A DNA stretch of 64,000 nt from Clarkia xantiana subsp. parviflora (taxonomy: Eukaryota; Streptophyta; Magnoliopsida; Myrtales; Onagraceae). Location: NCBI GenBank assembly GCA_036873135.1, contig JAPTYO010000022.1:6072979-6136978 (forward strand). The letters are read 5' to 3'. Made by a program: the position numbers and the translations under genes. Shown one piece after another: positions 40,943-52,799 of the stretch (position 1 is the first letter of the stretch; the number at the start of each line of letters is the position of its first letter). The notes under the pieces are model-generated. The model was not told the origin of the DNA. It worked only from the letters and a program-made list of their open reading frames with translations, and searched no databases.

Positions 40943-43900
40943 ATGGCAAGCGTATATGTCATTCATGGAGGTTATGGAGCTGGAGGAGAGTCAGCGAATG
41001 CTAGAGAAACGTATATGGCACAGTTAGAGGACCATAAACCAAAGGACGAACAAGCAGAAGGAAAGAGAGAAGATGTAATACAATTTTCAAGAAGAGACAT
41101 GGAGCATGTGTTACCAGACAACAAGGATGCCCTAGTCATAACAATGAAGATCACTGATATGGACATTGGAAGAATCCTGGTAGACAGTGGGAGCTCACCT
41201 AACATCATTAGCAAGAAGGTCCTTAACATACTGGGAGTAAGGCCAAGTAGTATAAAACAGGTTCACTCCCCCTTGGTGGGATTTTCAGGAGAGCCAACAT
41301 ACCCACTGGGGGCAGTCACATTACCCGTGACATTGGGGGTAGGCCAGAAGCAGTTAAAAATCGATGTCTCTTTCCTCATCACAAAAGAGATGGAGGAATA
41401 CAATGGAGTCCTAGGTACCACCACAATCAACAAATGGGGCATGGTACCATCAACACTATATCAGAAAATGAAATTCCCCACAAGCCAAGGAATAGGAGAA
41501 GTAAAGGGTAACCAGAAGGTAGCAAGGAAATGTGCAAGGATCGCATTAAGCAAGAAGAAGAAAACAAGAGAGGTCCAACTAATAGATGAGGACCCAAGAG
41601 AAGATCACGGGAGACCAGCCCCCATGGAGGAACTAAAAGAAATACTCATAGAAGAACCCGATAGGAAGGCAAAAATCGGGACCGCCTTATCTCAGGAAGA
41701 GGAAAACCACTTAGTAGCTTTACTAAGGGAATACAAGGATCTGTTCGCCTGGTCACCAAGCGATATGCCAGGAATATCAGAAGAACTAATCTCACACAAG
41801 CTCAATATAGACGCGGCAACGCGACCAATAACACAAAAGGTAAGGCCAATGGGAGGAAGCAAAAAGATAGCTATCCAGGAAGAAGTGGAAAAGCTATTGA
41901 AGACAAATTTCATCAAGGAGATTAGATTCCAAACATGGGTGGCAAACCCAGTACTGGTAAAGAAGGCGGGAGGAAGTTGGAGAATGTGCATCAATTATCG
42001 CGACCTAAACAAAGCATGCCCTAAGGACTCATATCCACTACCAAGAATAGATCAGTTAGTGGATGCAACATCAGGTCACCAACTAATGAGCTTCGTGGAT
42101 GCATACTCAGGATATAACCAGATAAAAATGGCCCCTGAGGACGCCCCTCACACAGCATTCTACGCTGATAGCGAGATATACCATTACACGGTGATGCCTT
42201 TCGGACTCATAAATGCTGGAGCGACATACCAAAGAATGGTCAACAAAATCTTCGGGGACATGATAGGAAAGACAATGGAGGCATACGTGGACGACATGAT
42301 CGTCAAATCCAAAGAGAAGAAAGACCATGTGGAGAACCTTCGCTCAACGTTTGAGAGGATGAGGCAATACCAAGTCCGCCTAAACCCGAAAAAATGTGCA
42401 TTTGGGGTACAATCATGGAAATTTTTAGGCTTCATGGTAAGTCAGCGAGGCATAGAGGTAAACCCCGAAAAACTACAGGCAATTGAAGAAATGCAGTCAC
42501 CTACGAAGCACAAAGAGGTTCAACGACTGAACGGAAGGTTGGCAGCTCTTAACAGATTCCTATCCAAAATAGGAGACAAAGCACTACCCTTCTTTGAGGT
42601 GCTAAGGGCAAACAAGAAGTTCGAATGGACACCAAGATGTGAAGAAGCCTTCCAGCAACTCAAACAACACCTAAAGACACTACCACCCCTAGCAAAGCCT
42701 ACACCAGGGGAGCCCCTCTACCTCTACATTTCCGTAAGCAACGTGGCAGTAAGCTCAGTGCTAATAAAAGAAGAAAACGCTGCACAATTGCCGGTATACT
42801 TCGTAAGCAAAACATTGGCAAAGTATGAGATCAACTACTTGCCAATAGAAAAGTACCTCTATGCACTGATTATATCAGCAAGAAAGTTGAGACCGTATTT
42901 TCATGGGTATGAAGTAACAGTCCTCACAGACCAACCATTGAAACACCTACTCCAAAGACCAGACACATCGGGAAGACTGACCAAATGGGCAATTGAACTA
43001 AGCGAGTTTCGTATTCACTTTGCCCCCCAGAACAGCCATAAAAGGGCAGGCTCTAGCAGATTTTATTGCCGAATTCACCGGAATTAATCCAGACGAAGAC
43101 TTGGGAGAAGTCAAAACTACAAGCGAGGCAAGTAGTAGTCAGGAGAAACAACCAGAAGAATTATGGGTGATGCATACCGATGGGTCATCCAACGGGGGAG
43201 GTTCAGGTGCAGGCCTCTTACTATACCCACCAAACAGCGATACACCTCTGCGCTATGCCATGGCACTCACCTTTAAGGCAACGAACAATGAGGCTGAATA
43301 CGAAGCACTGATAACAGGCCTGAGAATAGACAAAGGAGTAGGGGCAAAGCATCTAAGAGTTAAGTGCGATTCTCAACTAGTTGTCAATCAAGTGAAAGGA
43401 ATCTACACTGCAAAGTCCGAAAACATGCAGAAGTACTTGCAGCAAGCCAGGGACCTAATAAAGAGCTTTCAAAGCTTCGACATTGAGTCAGTCCCAAGAG
43501 AACAAAACCAAGAGGCAGACGCCTTAAGCAAACTAGCCCTAGGGGTAGAAGCAGGCAAAGAGGTTCACTTTGTAGAGCAAAGAATGCAATCAGTGATAGA
43601 ACAAATGGACGTTCTAGTAATAGATGAAGAAGAAGCCTGGATGACCCCAATGCGTCAATACATCATGGAAGAAAAACTCCCAAAGGATAAGGTAGAGGCA
43701 GTTAAGATCGAAAGAATGGCTAGAAATTATGCGGTGATGGATAATGAACTCTACAAGAAAGGGTACTCCACACCCTTCCTCAAATGCATAACATACCCAG
43801 AAACAGAGAGAGTACTAGCAGAACTCCATGAAGGAGATGCGGGGTGCCATGAAGGAGCACGATCAATAATCCGGAAAGTCTACAACCTGGGATATTATTG

Positions 43901-44870
43901 GCCATCAATGAGCAAAGAAGCAGCAGACTTGGTGCAAAAATGTGATCACTGCCAAAGATACTCCAGAAATATAACAGCCCCAGCAGCAAAGCTAAGCTCC
44001 ATCTCGGGAGCCTGGCCATTTGCGCAGTGGGGGATTGATCTGATAGGCCCCCTACCAAAAACAAAAGGCCAGAAGACTTGCATAATAGTAGCAATAGATT
44101 ACTTCTCCAAGTGGATAGAAGCAAAGGCAATGGGAAAGACAACAGACGACCAAGTCGTCAATTTCATCCAATCTCACATCGTCTCGAGGTACGGGGTGCC
44201 AAAAGCAATAATAAGTGACAATGGCCCACAATTCAAGAGAAAGAAACTGCAGTGGTATTGCGAAAGGCTGAATATAGAGCACCGCTTCGCATCAGTAAAG
44301 CACCCTCAGACAAACGGGCAAGTAGAGTCGGCAAACAAAATGGTGCTAGATGGCCTAAAGAAACGACTCCATGCTACCAAGGGAAGTTGGGCAGATGAGC
44401 TGGAAAATGTTCTATGGGCAGTGCGGACAACACCAAAGATAGCCACAGGAGAAACACCATTTGGCCTAGTATACGGGACCGAAGCGGTGGCGCCAGCAGA
44501 AATGGCGATATCATCCCTAAGAACCACGTACTTCGAAGAACATGAGAACAACAAAGCAAGGCTCTTAGACTTAGACCTGGTGGAGGATAAAAGGTGGAAT
44601 TCAAAAGAAGCACAGACTCGAATGCGCTTAGTATCCGCAAGATATTACAATTGCCAAGTCAAGGAAAGGCAATTCCACATAGGAGAACTAGTGCTCAGGA
44701 AGAACGAATTCTCACATTTAGACCAAGTCAGAAAATTATCTCCAAAGTGGGAAGGGCCATATAAGATAGCGTCGGTTCCATACGCAAATGCTTACCGCCT
44801 CGAGGATGGGGATGGGTATATCTCCACAAACACCTTCAGTGGGGAACACCTAAAGAAGTACTACGTCTAA
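40943..44870 (+). pseudogene. pol: Gag-less pol of element D, one frameshift
   Basis: Two frames, 40943-43087 and 43020-44870, together cover protease (D81-S-G), RT with YVDD, RNase H, archaeal-type RNase H and integrase. The integrase zinc finger and D, D, E residues are all present in the second part. They are joined by an apparent one-base insertion in a C run at 43023-43028; B has four C at this place and D six, with one substitution. The first codons are ATG then GCAAGCGTATAT, the same join to ASVYVIHGG as in B but without the 89 gag residues: the ATG occupies the place of the gag ATG. A conserved Asp in the CIDYRDL block reads Asn. It would give only a truncated PR-RT-RNH product unless frameshifting occurs. 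Confidence 0.92.
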
Positions 44871-45167
44871 GAAGAAAGCATAAGCAAAAGACCATATCCT
44901 TGAAGTTATTTCAAGTCATTATATATAATTTTTAAGTTTTTCAAAAACAAAAATTTTCGAAAAGAAGAACTCAAGAAGTTACTCCAACTCTACACTATCC
45001 TTAATTTCCTCCAAATGGTGTCTTGACCTCCCCAAGGCACCCCATGTGTACAAAAAACATGAATGCTCTTAAGGGAGTAGGAGTTCCTTCAAAGTATTTT
45101 CGAATGAATGCGGTGATATAATCGTTGAGTTATCCTTACACAAATATGACGTCAAGTCAACAACACC
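44871..45167. other. 3' untranslated segment of element D before arrays
   Basis: No gene. Aligns with 24253-24517 of A. Confidence 0.55.
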
Positions 45168-45716
45168 TTCAACGCCCCCAAGAGCGTATCTTGAGAGTAG
45201 TTCTACAAACTACGAACCCTGTGCCCTCCGGGAGCCTATCCCGCGAACAGATTCGACGCCCCCAAGAGCGTATCTTGAGAGTAGTATTCATACTACGACC
45301 TTCGACGCCCCCAAGAGCGTATCTTGAGAGTAGTTTTTATACTACGACCTTCGACGCCTCCAAGAGCGTATCTTGAGAGTAGTTTTTATACTACGACCTT
45401 CGACGCCTCCAAGAGCGTATCTTGAGAGTAGTATTCATACTACGACCTTCGACGCCCCCAAGAGCGTATCTTGAGAGTAGTTTCTATACTACGACCTTCG
45501 ACGCACCAAGAGCGTATCTTGAGAGTGGTTTCCAAAAACTACGAACTTCGACGCCCCCAGGAGCGTATCTTGAGGTAGATTTGCAACCTACCAGATTCGA
45601 CGCCCCCAAGAGCGTATCTTGAGGTAGAAAAAACACTAACAGATTCGACGCCCCCAAGAGCGTATCTTGAGGTAGATTTCAAACTACCAGTTTCGACGCC
45701 CACCAGGAGCGTATCT
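45168..45716. repeat. 50-bp hairpin-bearing tandem array (element D)
   Basis: About ten units homologous to those of A and B. The first unit is interrupted by a 103-bp-type fragment at about 45218-45252, evidence of exchange between the two repeat types. Confidence 0.9.
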
Positions 45717-46032
45717 TTGGTCTAACCTGTGCCCTCCGGGAGCCTATCCTGTGAAACGTTAAGTGCCCTCCGAGAGCCAGTCTCGTGAACAGATTTCGAC
45801 GCCCACCAGGAGCGTATCTTTGGTCTAACCTGTGCCCTCCGGGAGCCTATCCTGTGAAACGTTAAGTGCCCTCCGAGAGCCAGTCTCGTGAACAGATTTC
45901 GACGCCCACCAGGAGCGTATCTTTGGTCTAACCTGTGCCCTCCGGGAGCCTATCCTGTGAAACGTTAAGTGCCCTCCGAGAGCCTGTCTCGTGAGCAGAT
46001 TCGACGCCCACCAAGAGCGTATCTTTGGTCTA
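45717..46032. repeat. 103-bp tandem array, three copies (element D)
   Basis: Three units with GTGCCCTCCGGGAGCCTATC and GTGCCCTCCGAGAGCC, homologous to 9113-9655. Confidence 0.9.
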
Positions 46033-46467
46033 GCAATACCATACATACCATTCAAAGGGTATCAGAAGAGAGCATTACACCACACTAAGAAGAACCCCAT
46101 GAGAAAGTAATTTCAAAGTAAAGTGATATGAAGAACATATAATTTTTTTTCTTGATAAGGTAGCAGGTATGGCATGAAGGAAAACACAAAAGAAGGATAA
46201 GTAAAGGAAACACACCAAGGGAAGGGTCCATAACCAAAGAACTACACACTAAGGCATAGGGAGTTATCGTGAGAAGAGAGATAATCACCCTGCCATGTAT
46301 ACCATGAGTAAAGACAAGTGTATCAAACAAAGATGGCAAAACTAGGAAAGGTGGAGTTTCAAACTCTAAAGACAACCGCAACCCACAAACAAAAGCAGTA
46401 GTAAGAAGACACCACAAGAAGAACCTCAAGTCACAAACTCGCGAGACCACCACAAGAGATAGGTGTA

Positions 46468-47528
46468 CTACTTCCTCATCTTTGCAATATGCCTAACAGC
46501 GAAGTCAGACAAATCACCAAGCTGAGAAAAAGGAAAGTCAGGAGCAATCATGTACATACGCTCAAGAATCGCCTTTAAAGAAATACGCTTAGCCACAGAG
46601 CAGCGAACATCGATAGAAGCCTGATAAGAGGAAGAAGCCTTATACTCAGCGATAGCACACCCTTTCGACTCCACACGAAACATCTCCTCAAGGGACACCA
46701 ACTCCGAAGTACTTCAACGCGATAAGACTTTTGTCTCAAGGTTTCAATCTCTTCTTTAAGAAAGGCAATACGACTCTCCAAATCTTGGCACTGCAAATCT
46801 GTGATACGACTATGCTCCAAACAACTAACAAGCTTGGAGTTAAGGGAGACACAATTGTCCTCGTGCACCTTCTTCTCCTCAGCAAGATCAATAACAAGGG
46901 TGGACAAATTAACAAGGTCGGCAATACCCTGCGACAAAAACAAAGGATGAGACAGATAACGCACGAAAGAGAAATGTCCTAAAGGATAACACGACTAAGA
47001 AAAGTTACAGAAGCATAGCGAGCCAACACATCACGAGCCAATTCATAAGTAGCCTCCGACCCTTTAGAAGGGGACATACGATCAACAGGAGGAACAGCAG
47101 ACTGCAGAACACGAACTCGAACCTCAGGAGTTTGCAAAGAAGATTGGTTGTCAAAACGAGCACCACGCCCATAATAAGGCGCCCATTCAGACCCAACAAT
47201 TCCATCAACAGGAGGACGAGACAACTCCTTCCGACTCAAGCGCGGAAGACGAAGTCTACCTACAACAAGGTATGGAGTAAACACCAATATACACTAAGGA
47301 AACTCAGACATTCGAGGACTTACCAAACAAAGAAGAAGGGAAAGATGGCTCCCGGACCCTCGATTGGGGGGCATCAATATAGAAAGAAGATGGTACCCTA
47401 ACATCACCACCGCCCTTACCTCCAATTAGAGGACACCTCCCCGCACCATAAAAAACCGATCTTTTTGCAATCGAAGGTCCGGTCCCGGAGTTAACTACTC
47501 CCACCCGTACCGGCCTCTTACTCCTCAT
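46468..47528 (-). pseudogene. Antisense-strand gene of element D, frameshifted
   Basis: Exons 47528-47324 (205 nt, one extra Gly codon), 47259-47009 (251 nt) and 46928-46468 (461 nt). Splice sites match A and B. Exon 3 is seven bases short near 46705-46712, between the YRVE and VSLEEM blocks, breaking the coiled coil. Otherwise the sequence is close to the other copies, so decay is recent. Confidence 0.8.
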
Positions 47529-47664
47529 CAATCAACGGGGAAATCTGTCAAAACGCAAGCTCAGCCCAAGAAAAACAGAAAAGGGATAGTAGGGACAAGA
47601 GGAAACTCACTCTCCTAAAACGACAAATACAGAATCAAAAGGTAAGAATAGAAAGAGGGTATAA

Positions 47665-47875
47665 AGAGACCCCACTGGCCAATAAGCAGGGGCAGGGGGA
47701 CAAGGGGAGATAGTTATAACCCCCAGCATAGAGAGACCCCACCAGCCAACAGGCAAAGGCAGGGGGCAGGGGAAGATAGTTATAACCCCCAGCATAGAGA
47801 GACCCCACGGGCCAACAGGCAGAGGCAAGGGGCAAGGGGAGATAGTCATAATCCCAGGTTAGAAGACCCCACGCG
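47665..47875. repeat. 67-bp minisatellite, about three to four copies (element D)
   Basis: Units with GGCAGGGGGCARGGGGAGAT and AGTTATAACCCCCAGC, at the equivalent position to those of A and B. Confidence 0.85.
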
Positions 47876-48147
47876 CCAGTAAGTAGAAACATGGGGGCAA
47901 GAAGATGGAAAGAGGATGAATCAAACAGGACTGTATCACCATGAAGACCCACAAATCAAAACCGAGACAAGTAAAGAAACAATCGAGGGAGAAGCGGGAT
48001 TAAGTCCCCCAAAAGCAATGCTTACACAAAAGAAAAGACACGTACCTCAATGCGACGCGCGCCCCGAAAAGTAAGTCCGACCAGAAATCCCACTGTCAAA
48101 AAGAAAAGAAGAGAAAGGACAACGAAAATGAGGTAATCACTAACCCT

Positions 48148-48154
48148 TTTTATA
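48148..48154 (-). promoter_or_regulatory. TATA box for the antisense gene of D
   Basis: The minus strand reads TATAAAA in a CTATAAAAAGGG context, conserved with A and B. Confidence 0.55.
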
Positions 48155-48691
48155 GTACAAAGGATTAGGGTTTTTCCAAAGCCGCCAAATCGACACCGTT
48201 GATTTTTAGAAAGGAAAATTTTAAGGGACAGATTCAAAAACTAGTTCCCATTAACCACTTAAACTCACACTCACCATAGTTAACATCCCATAGGTTTATT
48301 CTTGAGCATCCCATACTTAGAAAAAGTTTTAAACCAAAATTAGGTTTTTCTCCACTTAGGTAAATCCCGGCATGAAATTGAAGCATGAATCGCTTAGTTG
48401 TATTCGTATTGCATTCCTATGCGAGCGTGCATTTTTCGAGTATACGCCCGTAGCAAAGATAGATTTATTACTCCCACCTCAGACGGACGCGTGCTTAGAC
48501 ACGTGTCCGTGCTATTCTGACGTTTACAATTCCTCTATCTCATAAGGCAGGGGGCAGAGTCAGAGGCACACATCCATGGGTAAGTAAGCATTCAGACGAA
48601 AGGTAAAACCCCGGTTTTGAAATTGCGCGTGTCATACCATCCTAAAATAGAGTCAATCAAGGGTTAGGCCATTGGTTGACTCGGGGGCATG

Positions 48692-49437
48692 TGATGGATA
48701 TACGCCCAATTTGAACCCGTTGACTTCCGAATTGTTCCATTTTTATCACCCCGTTAATGATTGTAAATCGAAACTTCAACCCGAACACTTCATGAAAGCA
48801 CCAACGGTCCGGACGAGGCCGAAGCGCTCGTCCGGCCAAGTTAGACTCACCTAGGTGAGGTCGGGTGGCCACACCCGACCTCCCCTAGGGGAGATCGGGT
48901 GGGCCAACCCGATCTCCCCTAGGAGGGGTTGGGTGGCCTCACCCAACCCCTACTCTTGGGGGTCGGATTTTCCTTCCCCCCAAGGGCCCCGTCACCATTC
49001 TTGGACTCCCATACTCGGTTTATTTCCGCCAACCTTCTCCATATCCTAAGGTCTTAATTACGTGTTTAAATGTTGATTAATTGTGTTTAAAGGTTAACGA
49101 TGTCATTAAGCCACCTTAATGACACAGTTGCCTATAAATACAACCCTTCCACTATTCATTTGATCATCTTGGCAAGTTGCATAATTTTGCTCTGACATCT
49201 CTCTAGCTTTATCTCTCTAAAACCGTACTGACTTAGGCATCGGAGAGGGTTCATCAGGCACCACCCCCCCCCTGTGCCTGGTATTGCCCCTCTTGCAGGG
49301 CGAGAGGAGAAGAGAGGCTAAGGACGGAAGGACACAAGCTAGGACAGCACAACCCGAGAGCACCGAATCCGCAACATCTCCAGTGAGGAACGAGACTTAA
49401 GTCGACCGCCCGTTGACCCTAGACTCGGAACCTAACA
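48692..49437 (+). repeat. 3' LTR of element D
   Basis: 746 bp, preceded by GACTCGGGGGCATG (48678-48691). TATA box 49133; inverted repeat 49102-49123. It retains a palindrome unit and a 26-bp segment (around 49345) that the 5' LTR lacks. Confidence 0.95.
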
Positions 49438-51354
49438 CTTTCCGTACTTCGGCAGTGTTGCTGCTTGGGATGCATAAATGTCCCGAGCATTAGATACTTG
49501 TCCTCCGGCGGCAGGCCCTCCGTGTATGACGTTGATTACACCTCGCTTGGGTGGCGGAGGGTTGTCATTGACCTTCTCTTTTCCCTTGTTCCCTCTTTTT
49601 GACGACTCTGGTTGAGCCTTTCTCGGGGGGTTGTTGCCCTGATCAACAAATTGCTTCATTTCGCCCTTGAGGACAAAGTTGTTGATTCGGAAGCGTAGAC
49701 TGACGCAGCTATCGGTCTCATGGCCGAACACTTCGTGGTTTTCACACCACTTGTCCTTGTCTCTTCCCAATGGGCCTTTCCTGAAGTTGTTTGGCTCCTT
49801 CCACATATTCGCGTCTTTCATTTCTTTCAAAATTACAGACAGCGGGGCATTCAGAGGGATGCAGTCGGCAAGATTTACTTCCTTTGGCTTCTGAAAATCC
49901 GCTTGGAAAGGTCTTCTTGGCTGAGGTTGCCAATGTCTTCCTTGTTGACCACTTGAATGTGGTTTTGGTTGGTTCTGCTTTGGATTATCTTTCGCCTTTG
50001 CTGCAGCGATTTTCGCCTTGTTCTGGCTTCTGAACCTTTCAAGGTCTATGTACTCCTTGACTCTTGCGGCTAATTCTTCCATGGATTCCGCTGGGCGCTT
50101 TGCCATTTTCTCAGCTAGGGCATTGCCTCTTCGTCCGAGATTTCGAATGAATGCTCGAACGATTTCTCCTTCGGTCAGGTTCCCCAGAATGTCAGAAATG
50201 TTCTGATTGAATCGGACGTAGTAGTCGGCCAGGGACTCCTCGTTCTGTTGTTGGACGTCGTCCAAAGCGTTTGCCCCTTTTAACAACGTGCGCTCGCCCA
50301 TGTACCGGTGAATGAACTTGGCCTTTAGGTCCGCCCATGAAGTAATACTTCCGCATGGCAGTGAGAAGAACCAGTGCGCTGCAGACCTGGCAAGAGTTTG
50401 TGAAAACGTCATTGCGAAATGATGCGGGTTCTTTGTTCTGCCTAGCAGAGAGGCCTCGTGCTTTTGCACATGTTCAATTGGGTCTCCTTTTCCACGGTAG
50501 GGGTCACCTCCAATTCGGTATAGTGCGTCTGGGACGCGACTGTTCACCAAATGGTCAGCGAATGGGTGAGACGCCCTTTCTTCAAGAGCGTGCATACCCT
50601 TCATTTTTGCCTCCTTCATCTTCTTCTCCACCATTTCTTCTAACATCTCGGCGGTAAATCCTTTTACCGGTTCAGCATAACCTGTTGAAGGATTTTGCTG
50701 ACCATTGTTGCGGTAGATGTCAGATTGATCCCTGCTTGTGGCCTGACAAGGATCGTCTCTTGTTGGTTGCTGTGGGTGGTAGAATGGGGGCTGCCTTTCG
50801 TTCCTCCACTGTTGGGCTCCTTGGAAAGGAGTGTATGACCGTGCAGGTTCATATCTTGCTTGTTGGTGCCCGCCCTGGAAAGGATTGCCATAGCGAGTAG
50901 TGTCTTGCGACATTTCTCTTGCTGGCGCAGCATACTGTTGGTTGGCCGGAGGTGGCTGATCTGCGTATCCTTGGTTTTTTCGAGACTCGCGGAATGCGAG
51001 TAACTCTTCTAGCGCTGCCATCATTGCTGGAGTAACGGTGGGCATCGGGTTTGCCCCCGGTCTTTGTTCGCCTTGTGGCATCTCTGTTTGGGATTCATCC
51101 TCGTGCATTTCTGGCTCGAAACCAGGTGGATGTGCGTGGTGTTTGTCTTTTGGCTCTCTGTGCTGTGCGTTGGGCACATTGTCAGTCGGTATGGATGAAG
51201 CTACGGAAGTAGCTCTTGGGATGTGGGAGGGTCCCGACTGGCTCCCAGCTGGAGCTTGGCCTCCTGCTCTTTTGTTTGCCGGGGATTTCCTGGGACGCCC
51301 TGGCCTTTTCCTTGGGTTTTTCACCTCTTCGGGAGGGTTGTGATCACTCGTCAT
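49438..51354 (-). pseudogene. gag: Gag half of the C protein, interrupted by D
   Basis: 639 intact codons from the ATG at 51352-51354, the first ATG after the primer site, to the D insertion; the frame continues at 40183. The N-terminus has an AT-hook-like RKRPGRPRK stretch near residue 15-25, then a Pro/Gln-rich region. The capsid region is recognisable by GDPIEHVQKHEASL, AHWFFSLP and YYVRFNQN, followed by FIRNLG and a knuckle CENH-EVFGH-ETDSC (CX2HX4HX4C). The capsid part is easily aligned with A; the N-terminal 200 residues are not. A longer frame reaching 51588 starts inside the LTR and is not preferred. Confidence 0.9.
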
Positions 51355-51380
51355 GATTCCTACGGTACGGTAGCTTGTCG

Positions 51381-51403
51381 TTCGAATCACGTAGACGGCG
51401 CCA
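51381..51403 (-). promoter_or_regulatory. Primer binding site of element C, extended tRNA-like
   Basis: The plus strand reads TTCGAAT, CACGT, AGACGGC, G, CCA: exactly the order and sizes of the T loop, T-stem side, acceptor side, discriminator and CCA of a tRNA. The 5' LTR lies one base away. Confidence 0.65.
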
Positions 51404-51404
51404 A

Positions 51405-52110
51405 TGTTGCGTCCGGATGAACTATGTCGTGGGGACGCGTCTGTTCGCGTGGTTGTGCGGGCCTTTGTAACCCTTCCGTTCGGAGGAGGTTGGGCCACTG
51501 ACGAGTGTTCAGGCTTTCTCCCGTACGAAGGATTTACCGCGTTTGTGACCCGGACGTCGGATCCTGCACAAAGGACCAATGCTAGCACGGAGAGGGGGGG
51601 TGGTGCTAGCGGAGCCCTCTCCGATGCTTAAGTCACTATAGTGGCAAAAAGGTAATTTCTAGAGAGAGAGAATTTCTAGAGAGAAGTCAGAGATCAAAAT
51701 ACCAAAGTTGGGCAAATGAGAGAATGTGTGAAAATGGGTGGCCAAGACCTCCTATTTATAGGCTTTTTTGGGACCGGACCCGGTTTTAGAGCGGTTTGAT
51801 GACGGTTCAAGATCATGCGGTAACCGTCATTCGTATTGGTAATGTGTGAACCTGACTTCTCTACACGCAACGGTAATCGCGGATACGGTAGTCGCGTGAT
51901 ACCCGTAAGGTAATCCGGACCTCGTCGAGTTTGGGCAATTCGGTGAGGTCCGGATTGCTATGCAACCCGGAGGTCCGGTCCGGACGCGCGTAAAGGCGCT
52001 TCCGGACCGTTTTGATACCGTGGGAGGTGTTTTAAACCGAGATGTAATTTTCGACACGTTAACGAGGCCCGAAATGTAAACACGAACCCGAATTGGACAT
52101 TTATCCATCA
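51405..52110 (-). repeat. 5' LTR of element C
   Basis: 706 bp. TATA 51753-51760, leader motif 51615-51634, perfect hairpin arms 51581-51588 and 51603-51610. Shorter than the 3' LTR through the missing GTAAGGTTGTGACC units. Confidence 0.93.
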
Positions 52111-52656
52111 GTAGCCATTTTGAGGGTGGCTGTGACCCTTTCAAAAATCTCCCCTCCTCTCAGGATTTGGGAACATTCTTTGTATGTAGCCATTTTAAGG
52201 GTAGCGGTGGCCCTTTCGCTCATTTCTCGTCTTCACTGTTGCGAGAGTTCTCTATATCTGTAGCTATTTGAAGGGTGGTTGTGACCCTTTCTTTGTAGTC
52301 GTTTTAGGGACAAATGTGGCCCTTTTTTTTATTCTCCCGCCCTCACAGGGTCCGCTGGGTCACTCTTTTTGTGTACCTTTTTAAAGGCGGTTGTGACCCT
52401 TTTTTATTATCCCACCCTCACAGGGTTCACGGGTTCACTCTTTTCACTGTAGCTGTTTGGAGGGTGGTTGTGGCTCTTTCACTTATTTTCCACTTTTGAT
52501 GTTGCGGGAGCGCTCTTTATCTATAGCCATTTGAAGGGTGGCTGTGGCCCTTTCTTTATAGTCATTTTAGGGACGACTGAGACCCTTTTTATTTTTAGTT
52601 GATTTAGGGATAACTGTGACCCTTTTTATTTCTTCAATGCTAAGAATTGCATGAAC
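52111..52656. repeat. About 95-bp tandem array of H, part 2
   Basis: Five or six diverged units with GTAGCCATTT or a variant and GTGACCCTTTC; some units shortened to about 45 bp. Interrupted by element I at 52662. Confidence 0.8.
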
Positions 52657-52661
52657 ACTCT

Positions 52662-52792
52662 ACTTAGATTAGAGAAGATGACTCACATTATAGAGATGTT
52701 ATTACTCGACACTTCTAGGGTTGAGCAGATACTTGTATATATAGTGTAGCTCCTTATCCTTAATGATAGCAATAATCTCTTTATCTCTAACA
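52662..52792 (-). repeat. 3' LTR of copia element I
   Basis: 131 bp with TATATATA-type promoter sequence near 52735. Confidence 0.9.
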
Positions 52793-52799
52793 CACCCCC

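Larger units (their letters stand above)
40184..49437 (+). mobile_element. Tat-lineage element D, complete, pol-only
   Basis: 9,254 bp. The TSD is ctttc (40179-40183 and 49438-49442), inside the gag frame of C. LTRs 40184-40891 and 48692-49437 differ by a few substitutions, a 26-bp indel and one palindrome unit; a young insertion and the innermost of the nest. Gag is absent; pol starts 51 bp after the LTR. Its pol is very close to that of B, but its LTR is more distant from B than the LTR of A is. Confidence 0.95.
31697..52110 (-). mobile_element. Tat-lineage element C, gag-only type, containing element D
   Basis: TSD gtagc (31692-31696 and 52111-52115). LTRs 31697-32464 and 51405-52110. Without D the element is about 11.2 kb. 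Minus-strand order: 5' LTR, primer site, gag, PR-gag2, 66-bp array, five-exon gene on the opposite strand, polypurine tract, 3' LTR. No RT or integrase sequence is present. The LTRs are mostly unalignable with those of A, B and D except for the leader motif, so this is a separate family with the same plan. Confidence 0.93.

Noticed and set aside
51381..51403. tRNA gene fragment
   Set aside because: It has a tRNA-like T loop and CCA, but no D arm or anticodon arm precedes it, CCA is not encoded in plant nuclear tRNA genes, and it sits exactly at the primer site of C.
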